Shown here in pieces: positions 9,504 through 22,000 of a stretch of DNA of 37,228 bases. The stretch spans positions 1-37,228 of the forward strand of contig NW_014013456.1 in NCBI RefSeq assembly GCF_000611645.1. Direction: 5' to 3'. The notes beneath the pieces are model-generated. The model had not been told where the DNA came from. It made no database searches and was given only the letters and a program-made list of their open reading frames with translations. This DNA comes from Monoraphidium neglectum. Lineage: Eukaryota > Chlorophyta > Chlorophyceae > Sphaeropleales > Selenastraceae. Each line of letters begins with the position of its first letter. Position 1 is the stretch's first letter. The position numbers and the translations under genes are program-made.

Positions 9504-12500
9504 ATGAGGGGCCACTGCTCTGCAGCCCCAGCGGCCGCCTCCTGGCGGGGGGGCGCACGCCCACTCATTTTACGGCACCATGTGGGCCTCCGCGCCACCA
9601 CAGGGGCGCGCACCCAGCGCCTGCTCGCCGCGGCCGCGCTGCCGGACGTGCAGGAACCGCCGGCTCTGGAGGCGTCCAAGGAGGCGAACTCAACCATCGA
9701 GGTTGGTGTTATCGCATGTACGATCGCTGCCTTGCACAGTGCCTTGCCCAAACGCAGGCACAGATTCGTGCAAGCTGTTGCTTCTAGCGTCAATCTGCTC
9801 CGCCATTGAGCAAGACAGCTTTCCAAAGCACGGCGCTCTTCCCTGGCTTTGGCTTCTACGTGGCTGTCAACAACCTCGGAACGTGGTGCTTGATCCTCTT
9901 ATTGGGCCGTCTGCAACTGCCCCCGTCACATGCATCCCCCCACCTCGTGAACCTCGCCTGGCCTTCCGACATCCGACATCCCCAGGAGCTGCCTGCATGG
10001 TGCGAGGAGGAGGGCCTCCTGCATGGCATCTACTCCTTCACGCACCTGCCGGCCCCATCCAGCCAGGATCCGAGGACCGCAAAGGCTCTCTCCGACGTCC
10101 TGCGGCGCTTCCTCGCTCACCATGCGGTGCGGCCGCGACACTTGGGTGGGGGCAACAGCCTGGATCAGGGCGGCGTGCTGTTGCAGTCCAGATGTGTGCT
10201 GAGGAGCTCCTGGACTGCGTGTGGTTGACGTGCTGACTGTCCTGACCATAAAACCTGCAGCACCATACCTGTGAATCTCAGAAGACCACCCTTGAAACCA
10301 CACACCTGTGCGTCTCTGCTCCCCTGCGCTCCGCCCTCGTGCCTGCCCCCTCAGGCCCACCCCAGCTTGTGCACGCCCGAGCTGTTGGCTGGCCTCCCAA
10401 AGCTGTCAGTGGCGGCCGAGCTGCTGGCCAGCGACCTCGCGTCCTTCCAGCCAGACTACGGCTGCCTCCTGCTGGCACTGCCGCCAGCGCCCACGTGCAC
10501 GCCCGCCGCCGCAGCTTGCGGCGGCAACGCGCCGCTGCTGCCGGGGCCGGTGGTCGGGGTCGGGGAGCTGCACCTGCACTTGGTGTGCTTGGACGGCTGG
10601 CGTTTTGAAGTGCACAGGTGGGTGCTCGTCTAAAAGTATATCCATAAATGCAACAGGCACACGCATTGATGCGACCATTCTCCCCAGATTGTCTGCTCCT
10701 GCTGATGCCACAGCATTGACTCAGGACCGCACAATCTCACTAAACCTCGCGCAAATCGTGCCCCACACTGCTGTCGAAGCGCAGCTTCCTTGGCGGTTCC
10801 ACCCACACCGCATCGGCCGACGACCATGCCCTTGCGTTCGTGGGCGCCGTCGCGGCCTCAGATCTGGAACCCCTGATCAGGGCCTGGCGTGACATAATGC
10901 AGGAGGCAAAGATAAAGAAAAGGAAGAGAGACTCAAACAGCAGGGCCCATCAGCACACACCGGCGTTTGCGCTGGCGGCGCTGCAGCGCGCTCTGGCAAG
11001 AATGCAAGGAGCAGCGGTGGCCGGTGACGGCGGCGGAGAGGCTCAGCCGGAGGTCCATGCGCGAGGCGGCACCACAGACGGTGAGTGAGCAGTAGCTCAT
11101 GCGGGAGGACTGCAGGATGCGGGACAGCACGTCGTACGTGTATGCGGATTGGTGGCAGGACCAACCGCTTGTGTACGCCTGTCCTGCAGCTCAATGCTGG
11201 TGACTGCGAACACATCTGCTGGCCCTAGAGGGCTCAATGCCGCTCCACCTCTCTGCCCGTGCCGCCTTTCGTCCCTGCGCGGCAGTGGGCACACACACGG
11301 GGTCGCACCAGCGCAACACCTGCTGGCCGCTTGTCTCACAGGGGCTCAAGGTGAGTGGGGTTAGGGCCTCATGACATCATGCAGGGGATAGGGTGTAGCA
11401 GTCTCTCATGCGTGTACCCCGCCTCTCCTGCAGTCAGCGGCCTACGCAAAAGCCACCGCTGTCCCCTTGAGCCAATCAGCTGCAACTCCCAGACTCCAGC
11501 CTGCTCGATCCACAGTCAGCAATGGGTGTTTGTCATTGCCCCACACTGCCCCTACTTCCAAACCCCCCTCTGTCTCTCCGCTGGTTACCTTAGGCCCTGC
11601 TGACCCTCAACGGGGCCCAGGACCCCCAGCTGCTCCACCACCAGGCCCTGGCGCACCTCCACGCCTGGCTCGCCGCCCGCCAGGCCGAGCTGCTGCGCCC
11701 AGACACTGCAGTGCCCGCCACGGTCAACGCGGTCATGACCATGATCTCTGCGGCAACAGGAGCCGCCGAGCAGCTGGCAGACGACAGCCGCTCCATCGCG
11801 CCGATCGAGGCGGCGCTGGAAGGCGCGAGGGCGGCGCTTGAGCGCGCCGTGCAGGGCCGAGCTCTGCGGGAGGCGGAGCAGTTTGATCTGCCGCCCGCCG
11901 GCCGCTGGCCAGCGCACGTGGAGCTGCCGCACGGCGTGCTCCCGCCGCCGGCTGAGGCCAGGAGCGACGCGTCCGGCCTCGCTGCGGCGCGCGCGCGCGC
12001 GGCGCGCGCCCTGGGGTCGCAGCCGCTGCTGCGAGAGGGGTGCACCTTTGTCCAGGCCCTGGTGGTTGTCAAATACAGCAGCCTCTGGGCGTCGAACGAC
12101 GAGGACGGCGCCGTTTCCGACGCGGCGCTGCAGCACCGCATGCGCCTGGTAGAGCGGCATGTGTTCCCGCGCATGGTGGCGCTGCAGACCGGCGGCGGCG
12201 GCGCTGCCGATGGGCTGGGCGGCGTGCCTGAGGCGTTGGCGCTGTCTGAGCTGGCGGATGCTTACTGGCAAGACCTGCACGCCCTCTTGGGGCGGCCGGC
12301 CGCGGTCGCGGCTTCCATGCGGGTTGAAATCCAGAGCCGCGGCGTGCTGATGGTGGGCAGCCACGAGCCTTTGCCAGCACTCATGCAGCAACCGACGGCC
12401 CATGCAGCGCCGCATTTCCACCTCAGCTGGCTCGCCTTGCTTGGTTGCAGGCCTACCCACTCCACCTGACATTTTGCATATTTCCCTGTAGGCAAGAGGG

Positions 12501-15203
12501 CCGGCCACCGACTGACGAATCTCACGCCGCCGCCAACCCATCTTCCCGTCGCCACCTGTCTAGGCTTGGTGCGCCTATTGCCTGCTGCATGCCGACGCAG
12601 CTGCAGAGCACACCCTTCTGACGCGCTACGGTGTGGCCCTGGATTACAGGGAGCTGCAGCACCTGGTGCTGGGGGACCGCCTCGCGCAGGACGCGGCCCT
12701 GGCGGCGGCCGGCTACCTCTCGCAGCGGGAGCGGCGGGGGCGCGAGGCGTTCTGCCTGCGCAGCGGCTGTGATGCGACCTTCGAGCTGGCGGAGGAGTTT
12801 GGGCTGTGAGCGGCGGGGCTTTCTTGTTTGCTGGGTTTGTGTGGCATTCTGAGTCCTGCACATGGCCCTGCTTATGGTCAAATCCTGTTGAAGCCGTAAA
12901 TGTTTTGAGCCACATGCAGCTGCAGGCCTGGGTCCCACCTGGAGGCGTTGTACTGCCTGCCTGCCGCACACGAACCAACAAGACTTGCCGCCCCGCCTTG
13001 GCGTCTTCCTCCAGGGGCTGCCAGGAGCTGCTCAGCAAGTACGCTGCCCACCAGGCAGCAGCCGAGGCCCGCGTCAGCGCCCACTGGTCCAAGGTGCAGG
13101 GCAAGCAGAGGCGGGCCGCCCAGCTGCGCGTCAAGCTGGCGCGCCTCGAGCAGGAGCTGCAGGTGCTGTCATCACAGCTGGCTGACGCCACTGCAAGCCG
13201 CGACGCTCACTTATACGGCACCTGGGAGTACAAGAGCGCAGGGGTCAGCGTCGAGAGCGCTGACCGCCGGGTCCGCAGCAAGCGTAGCGAGGTCAAGGCC
13301 ACTGAAAATGCGCTGACGGAGGAGCTCAAGCCTCCGCGTTCTGTCGTGCAGCCGCTGCCGCGCAACCCTAAGAAGGCGCTGCGGTGGCTGTTTTGGCTGC
13401 ACATGGGGGAAGCCGCGCCGCGGCTGCGCTGCCTTGCTCGCGCGGCTTTTGCGGCGCAGCAGCTGCTGGTGTGGCCCTGCGGCGCCGACACCAAGGAAGC
13501 CCTTAAGGTTTGTGGCATGCTGCTTTCCCTGATGTGCCCGGGCATCCCTGTGCGGTCGGCAATGTGCATGGCCGGTCTGGACCTCTATCATAGTGCCAAA
13601 TCTGTTATGTAGTATCCGTGGTGGATGCCGCCTCCGGCTGCAGGTGCCGGACTACCCCTTGTCGCTGACGAAGGTGAGTAAAGCAAATCTGGCAACACCG
13701 CCCCTGCATGGATTGGAGCATTCGAATACAACTGCCCGCACGTCCACGCACTCACATGTCCATGCACTTGCACGCGCACATTCACATATGCACGTGCACG
13801 TGCACAAGCTAGTGCACACACACATACACACAGACACACACGTGCGTGCTCGCGTGCGCACGCATACGCCCACGCACGCACGCATGCACGCACGCACGCC
13901 CAGGCACATACGCACGCACGCATGCATGCAAGCACGCATGCACGCATGCACGCATGCACAAACGCATGCACACCGCACATTTAAACATGCACATCTGCTG
14001 CTCATCCTCCTGCATCCCGCAGCACTACAACACTCACCAGACCAATGCCTACGGCGACACAACCTTTGATTTCCCTGGCACTGATGGCGACGTTCTGCTG
14101 GTGTCCCGCAGCGAAGTCCCAGACCGATCAACCATCAGGCCGTCCACCATTGATCACATGCACTCCCGCGAGGATGGCATTTGGTACCCAGACTCACTGG
14201 CGCCTGAAATGGCTTGGAACGGCATCCCAGAGGTATCCAAGAGCAACAGCGGCTTTGCGGTGCCGTTCAACCCCTTTGCGCCTCTCAAGGACGGACGCGC
14301 GCTGGTGCTGGCCTACACAGAGCAGCTTCTGCCAGGTGAGAGCACGCATGTCAGAAATCATGTCATGAGGCTTTTTTGTCATGTCACACAAATTGTGTCT
14401 TGCAGAGGCAGGGGGTTGTTTGACTTGCTTGACCCATGCCAACTGTGACAAACACCCTGGACCTGATGCTCAACCAGTAGACTTCCACCTGCAAAACTCT
14501 TGCGCACTCGCGCTTTCTCAAACCCCAGCCTGTTTTGCACTCCCCAAATCACGTGTTCCCACTGAAAGTAGTCTGATCCCATCACCGATCTTTTCCCCCA
14601 AACAGGCGACCATCAGCTGCAGCGCTACATGGACTGCACAGCATTTCACGCCATCCCCCATGAGCGCGGAAACGTGGCCATCGCGGCGCCAGGTGATCAA
14701 GCCACGCTGCGCTGCTGCAAACACCGCCCTTTGCAGCTGTGCTGTTGTCATCTGGACTGTGAGCATTTCAAGAGGGTTGTATATAGACACGGAAGCCGAA
14801 CTCCTGTTCATCTTCTACCAAACGTAAGCCATCAGTCTGTGCCAGCCACCTACAGCCCAGCCCAACTCCACTCACCTTTATCGCGGCCTCGCCCTCTTTC
14901 CTTCCCTCAAACCTTTCTGCTCCGGCCCCCCCCCCCGGCCTGCGGCGCAGACGAGCGCCCTGCCTGGCTGTCTAAGCCGGCGCTCCATATCCTGGCCGGC
15001 CTGCCCTACCCCCATGCCCAGCTGCACCGCCTGGCGGCCGCCTGTACGAGCGCGAGCTTCCGCTTGGCGCCCCCGTGGTGCGGACGCTGGTGCGACAGGC
15101 GGTGTACCACCTGGGGGAGCTTCAGGGCGCCGGGGCGGGACGGCCAGCTGCCCGGGTGTGGCGCGACGGCTGGGAGGGGGACACCCTTCCTGCGCTGTTC
15201 GAG
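9504..15203 (+). other. Giant gene, N-terminal part: exons 1-12
   Basis: Proposed exons: 9504-9701, 9986-10126, 10355-10617, 10785-11080, 11229-11350, 11594-12352, 12564-12805, 13015-13507, 13644-13673, 14023-14335, 14606-14692, 14951-15203. The segment is mostly helical with few named features. Exon 8 has a coiled-coil stretch (QLRVKLARLEQELQVLSSQL), and the block YGDTTFDFPGTDGDVLL lies in exon 10. Exon 9 is a 30-base micro-exon (VPDYPLSLTK) with flanking CAG|GTG and AAG|GTGAGT sites. Exon 1 is placed by its in-frame ATG and by the leucine/proline-rich start typical of the family. Exon 5 was chosen only because it keeps phase. Exon 12 needs one added base to stay open. Confidence 0.6.
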
Positions 15204-18200
15204 GTGAGGCACTGCATTTGATTCGCTCTCGCATGCAGACGACCTCGGGTGTATCCAGCTCGCTGTAGAGCCAAGGGTCACACCAAGTGCATGTCTTCAA
15301 ACAGCAGCCGAATATTGAGAGGGCTGTGCTCCTGAAGGAGCTCTTGCAGTACATACAGTTGGGAGCTCAAACTGCCCTGCCTGCCGCTTTCTCTGCGCAA
15401 ATGCCCTCGCTGCCCCTCACCCCGGGTGTGCAGGAGCTGTCATCCCTGGCGGACCACCTGTCAGACACGCCCAGGGAGCAAGAGGCCGTCGCACTGCTGG
15501 GAGAGGTGGGTCTGAGTCACATCACACCAGGTGGCCGAGGCAGGGGTGCGGCCTGAGACCTGGTCGAGACTGGGCCGAGGCTTGCATGGTGTCCAAGTCA
15601 GGGTTTTGAATTCAGGGCCCACCAGTGTCAGATGCGCGAGTCCAAAGTGTCTCACTGAGCGCCTTTTCCTCCATAGTTTGCATCATTCTTCGCGAGTGGC
15701 TTTGCCGAGCCGCGCTGCAGTGACGGTGTTGTTGGGGTCTCAATAACGCGACCACCTTGTGCCTCGGACTCACCAACGTGCAGCTGGCGGCCCACCTGTC
15801 GGAGCACATCCCGAGGTTCCGCGCGCTCGCGCGCCAGTTCGCGCGCATGACGGCCGCCGTCGCCAACGAGCTGGACTCCCAACTGGAGGCTCTGCGGGGC
15901 GCCGCCGGGGCCTCAACGGCAGCCGCCGGTGCCGGCGTCGCGGGGGCGGCGGGCGGCGCATCGAGCGGCAGTGGCGCAGGGGCCGAGGCGGCGGTGGCCG
16001 CGATTGTGAAGAAGCAGCTGCTGTGGCGGGCGATGGCGATCAGGTGCCACGCCATGGGGGAGCTGACGGGCGAGGACGCGGCTGAGATGGTTGAGCTCAT
16101 GGTGAGTGTGGGGCTTGGTCAGGTATACTATTGGATGCACGAGGTGTGAGTGATCTGGGGTGGGGTGGCGCCGTGCTTGGAACCCAGGGTGAGGTGGCAG
16201 GTTCGTCAGGTTGGAGGTTGCTCGCCAGCAGAAGCCCTTGTTTGGGTGCCATGCTTCCCAGCTATTCTGCACCACCAACAGCCCCGGCTCTCGACTTCCG
16301 AGTGTGCGCCTGACCGGGCTCACCTCCCTTGAATCTGAACCACCAACTGGAACACCGCGACTGTCCCAAGCCTCACGCACTCCTGCCGAGCCCTTGGGCC
16401 ACCCCAGCAGCCAGCCCATGCAAGCGCCCGGGTGGCCCCTGCCCTGCCGCTGGACCCTCGCACCACCCAAACCCTTCCAGGTCTTGATCAACCACGGGTT
16501 CGTGTTCCAAGATGACCCCGCAGTCCGCGAGCAGCTCAGCTCCGCCGTCGCCGGCGCTCGACAGGCCGCCGCCGCGCGCGCCCCCGGGCTCGCCGCCGCC
16601 GCGCGCCGCGCGCAGTCGCGCGTGCTGACGGCGGCGGTGCGGCGCGTGCTGGCGCGCGTACCGGACGGCCTGGACTGGCGGCAGCACGCGAGTCTGGCGG
16701 GGCTGACGAGCTTCGAGGCGGAGGGCAGGGACGAGCAGGGGGCGGAGCACCTGTACTCAATCAACATCGTGAGTGGTTCATGACCTCTTTGAATCCATAT
16801 GTTTGTGGCCGACGTGCTATGAGTGTGCCCACAAGTCAGGCCGTCTCAACGTGCGAACTAATTTTTGGAATTCTTGCAGTCAGGGTGCCAACTCAGCACG
16901 GCTGATGAGGCCAGGAATTCGCCGGTCGCCACAAAACATCAATCATGAATCATGACAACGTCGTACTTCAAAAGCCTCCACTGCCTGCATCACTCCCTTG
17001 CCACGATCGTGCACCGCCTGCTCTCTCCCCGCCCCCCCAAGGTGACGGGCGTCGTCCTGTTCGACGGTGCTCCCCCCAACCGCCTGCCCGCTGACATCAC
17101 CGGACACCCCCTGTACCGCCGCACGTTTGGGGACACAAACTTTGAGGTGAGTGCGCGGGTCGTGCAATCCCGCCGCTTGTGCCACAACAACTGTGCTGAC
17201 AGTTGGCCAGCTGGAAAAGCGCTGTCGCGCTTGCTTGCAGCCCCCTGCATGGGGCGGTGCTCGGGATGGCTCCCTGGGATCCATCCTCATCGCCCCAGGA
17301 TCCGTCTGTTACTCTTTGAGTCTGGCAATCAGTAGACTCCACGCTTTCTTATCATTGCCACTCTAAAACCCTGGCGTGACTCCCCGCCTCTCCCGCACCC
17401 CCGTCCTGGTGCCACCTCTGCCCCTGGCATAAATCCCCTTCGTCCTGGTTCCACCTCCATCTCCAGCATAAATCCCATCCTCTCCTGCACGTCGTCCTCA
17501 TTATGGAACGCACATGCCAACCCCCACCACCCCCAGGTCTTCAGGACCAACCAGGGTCTCCTCCAGACCGCCCGCCCCGCCGGCGGCCGCTTCTACGACT
17601 TCCTCATGGGCTCCTCCGGCCGCCTGGTCGTCACAGAGCGCCACCAGGGCCGCGCACTGGAGCTCCTCGACGCGGGGCAGGACCACGCCTGCGCCGGCTG
17701 GGGCGAGGCGCTACCGCAGCGCCTGCGGAAGCTGCACTCGCACTGGCTGTGGCGCGGCGGTCGCGGCGGCGATGATGACGTCATCGAGATTCGCCCGCTC
17801 AGCTTCCTGCAGCGCGACGTCCACTTCGTCGTCCGCTGCACCACCGCCTCCGCCGACGCCGCCGGCTCCGGCACGGACGGCGGCGCGGGGCAGCGGCGCG
17901 CGTACGACTGCCGCCGCGTGCCGCCCCACCTGCGGGCGCGCCCCTGGCACGAGCTGCTGGCGCCCCCAGCCGTTCGCGCCGGCGGCGACGGTGACACGGC
18001 TTCTGAGCAGCTGCCAGACCAGCTGGTGCTGACCGCCGACGACGCCGTGCTGCGCGTGCTGTCAAAGTATGAAGACCCCCGCTTCATCCACGTCCACCGC
18101 CCCGCGGGCCCTGCGGCTCAGGGCATAGCAGGCTACCTGCTGCGCTACGAGCTCCCTCGCTTTGCCCTCGAGTTTGAGCTTTGCGGGCCCGACGGCGCGC

Positions 18201-18946
18201 TCCGGTCGCTGCAGCGCCGCGGGTACGTCCTCGCCGCGCGACAGCAGCTGGCGGACGCGGTCGCAGCGCCCGGCGACGGCGTCACCGGCGTGGTCGATTA
18301 CACGCTCCCGGGGTTCAGCCGGTACCTCGTCCTGGAAAACGGCGGCGGTGGCAGCGGCGCGGAGCGGTTGGTGGAGGTGCCGGCCGGCAAGGTGGCGCTC
18401 CTCGAGGGCGGGGGCGCCACCGTTGAGGTGGACGGCTCCAGCGGCGCGGGGCTCAGGGTGAGGCTGGGTGCATGCAGGGGTGCGGTGTGCGGGGCGGGGT
18501 GCACAGCCTGTCGCCCAGCGCCCCACTTGGTGTAATCTACGCTCGCCGCCCTGCTTCTTGATAGTCTGGACATTCTGTGCTGGTGCTGCCCCCACGTATC
18601 CGCCGTTGCCTCCCTGCCAACACATCATCAAAGCAACGGTCCACCACCATCATCATCCCTTAACTCATATACATGAACCCCTCTTCGACCTTAATCCTTT
18701 GCCCTCAATCCTTCCCCGAACCTCCATCCTCCAACCTCCTCCCAGAGCTACGCCTACAGCGTCCACCACCGCCTCGGCGACCTGCGCGCCAGCAGCATCC
18801 CGGCCCGGCTGCAGCTGGCGGCGCTGTACGCGGCCACATCCACGCTGCTACCGGAGCCCGGCAGTCAGATGACTGGGGCGCAGGTCGCGCTGCAGCTCGT
18901 ACGCTGGGTGAGGAGGGTCACATACACGCGCGTGCACGTACGCACG

Positions 18947-19028
<82 letters not shown>

Positions 19029-22000
19029 TATGAATTGCCCCTGGCTGCTAGCTGCTGTGCAGGCATGGGCTTCTCAGCCCTGTTCCAGGCTTGCCTTGGG
19101 GCGATTGCCTTGCGCGCCTTGGTTGCAAGGGTGGCCGCACTTGACAAAGCGAGCCTAGTGGGAACATGCCCCATGCTGTCACGCCCCTGAACCTCATATA
19201 AACGCCAGCTCCCCTCCTTCATTTTAGACCGTCTGTTTTAACCATGCAACAGAGCTGGCGCGACACCGCGCTGTCCCAAGAAGAGCTCCTCCACCTGCGC
19301 AGCGCCGCAGCCTTCGCCGGCCACCTGCTGCCCGCGCTGCCCCTCGCCTGCCACGAGCTCGAGGCGTCGGCGGCGCAGCTGTCATTCCTTGGCGCCGCGG
19401 TGCATGCGCACCCAGCAGGCGCGGGCGAGGCGGCTGAGCAGCAGCACGCGCTGGCGCCGAAGCAGCCCCATACCGACGCCGCGACTCAGTACTTGATAGA
19501 GTTGTCGGCGGGCGGCTGGTGGGGCGGCGCGAACCCGCGGGCGCTGCTGACGCCCGGCGAGGCGGCGCGCTTGCTGGGGGCGCGCGCCGCGCCGCAGGCG
19601 CCGCCCTCGGAGCTCTGGCCGCTGCGGCTGGGGCAGGCGCGCGTGGTCGACGTGCCAGAGTGTCCTGTACCGCTCGACGCAGTCGAGGCATATGAACAGG
19701 CGCTGCTTGGCCTGGTGCTGGTGCCTGCAGGTGGTTCTGCTGCAGCAGCTTCCGGGAAGCCGTACCCGTTAACGGATCCCGGCTCGGCGGCGCCGGACCG
19801 CCCACAGTGGCCATTTGGAGGGCGGCAGCAGCCGCCGCCGGCGGGGCGCGGCGGCGGCGCGGCGCGGCCCCTGGAGGCTGAGATGAGGTCTGAGCTGCGC
19901 GCAAGCTGGGACGAGCACCGCGGGCTCGTGGTGCCTGAGGAGGTCTCGGCCGGCTGCAGGGAGCGCGTGCGCGTGCTGCAGGCGCGTGGGGTGGGAGGCG
20001 GGGCGGGGGCGTGACGGCCCTGGGGGCCACCAACCCTGCCACTAGATAAAGGGCAGATGCGCCGCCTGGTAGCACAGCATAACTATCGACCAGCAACACA
20101 GTTTGGGGCGCGCCGTCTCCTTTCCCTTGCTATTCCCCCTTTGACATGCCCTCTTGCTGCCCTTCCAATGTTCTTTGCGGCATGGGGTGCCTGTTGGTCT
20201 GCGCCTTGCCACGCGCAGGGAGAGGTGCAGGCAAAGCGCTGTGAGGTGGAGCACTACCTCCTGGCATCCATTGACCATGTGCCGGCCGGTCAAACGCGCC
20301 ACGCCGGCGCGCTGTTCAGGTGCTCCAGCTGATTATCTTGCGGCTGGGCCGCGCGCCTGGGCGCAGTCCAGGCTGGTGGACGGGACCCTGTGGTCTGTCG
20401 GCTGCTCCCCCCCTCGGCGCCACCGCTGCGTGCCGCACCCGCCTTGCCCCCGGCCCGCCATGTCGCCACGCCCAGGTGCACGCGCCTGGCGGGCGCCGCG
20501 CCGCATGCGAGCGCGGCCGACCTGATGCGCTTCGCGCTGGACCCGCCGCTGCTGTCGCGGTTCAACCCCTTCCTGTCTGACGCGTCGCGCGAGCGCCTGC
20601 TGGCCGCGTGCCGCCTGTGGCTGCAGGTGGGGTTCCAGACAAGGGCAGCTTCGCCAGAACGATACGTGCGCAGGCGGTTGTGGCGTGTTATGGGTCAGGC
20701 CAGGTTGAATTTGGGGGCACCGGTCTCGTCCCTCGCATGTTGGGGGGCCTGAAAAGCTTCCCGAGTTGATTGCCTAGTTGGGCAATCAACTCGCTCTATC
20801 CTAGGTTGTTAATCAATATCGGTTATGATCAATCTGATCAATCAAAGCCAAGGGCTTCTATACCGAATATTCAAGCACCTTGTCCACTCCCCTCAGCGCA
20901 GCCCACGCTCGCACTCGAAACGCCCTGCTGTCCCGGCCGCAGCTCTGCGTGCTTGAGGACCGCCTTGGGCGCCTGGTGGAGCTGGCGGCCAGTGATGACG
21001 ACGGCCCCCTCGCGCTGGTGACTGATGTTTGTCATTCTGTCATCAACGTGCAGGCTGTGGGAGTCGTGCTCACAGGACTCCGCCGGCATTTGACGCGCCT
21101 TTCCGTGCTGAAGGCTGCTCAATTCGTACGGCCACACGTGGGGACATGATTGGCAGCAGTGAGAGTGGCTGCAAGCATCTATCCGTGTGAACCATGTGGT
21201 CCTCTTACTTGGTTGCTTTACAATGCAGGAGCTGCTGGTCAGCCGCGTGTGGGACCCTGCGGCCCACCCCGAGTGGCTCGTGTTTGAGGCTGAGGGTGGA
21301 CTCCAGGCGCGTGCCGCCGCCGCAGCCGTCGCTGCTGCTGCTGCGTCTACTCCCCTTGCGGATACCGCTGCTGCCGCTGGCGCCGCCGCCGCTGCAGTTG
21401 CGCTGGCAATTTGCTGTACCTGTCAAATAGCAACTCAGCCGTGGCATGCCCGCTAATACACCCCTGCCGGCAATGCGCTGCCTGGATAATTGCCTGCACC
21501 TCCCTTTGCCCATCCGTCTTGATTATGCCGCCAAATTCTTCTAATCCCTCCCAACGTCAACCCTCATGAGCAGATTCGGCCTCGGCAGCACACTGTTGCA
21601 CGCCACCTCATTAACAGCCTTGAGTCCGAGGCACGTCTGCGCTGCCCGGCCCGCCTGACCACGCTTCCGCTTTGCGAACGCCGCCGGCGTGCATCGACCT
21701 CGCTGCCCCGCCCACTTGACGCAGTATGAGACATCCTGTGCTGCCGCTTGCCACAAGCGTGTCATCAATCCCACAATCGTCACATCAACGACCCTGAGTT
21801 CGGCCCAACATTTCCAACTACACGTTGCCGCTTCTCTTCCCATCTCTTGCCCCAGGGCGGCGACCCCGGGGCCATTGTGCAGCTCAACATGGGGGAGGGC
21901 AAGACGCGCGTCATACTCCCCATGCTGGCACTCCACCTAGCTCAGCGGGGCGGCGGCCGCATTGTGAGCTACGCACGGCTGCATGCATTGCACATGGCAT

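Noticed and set aside
13736..13992. CRISPR-like or satellite array suggested by repeated GCATGCAC units
   Set aside because: Units are variable in length, have no spacers and grade into CA dinucleotide repeats, so this is intronic simple sequence.
19224..20099. 291-residue minus-strand frame opposite the giant gene
   Set aside because: It is Arg/Ala/Pro-rich antisense shadow of exon 19, caused by high GC. The plus-strand frame has the family match. The same holds for minus 22743-23645 and 12262-13191.
21307..21428. Alanine-rich continuation of exon 23 (AAAAVAAAAASTPL and onward) as coding sequence
   Set aside because: It ends in a stop, and skipping it by a GC-AG intron joins GGLQ directly to IRPRQ in the family order.
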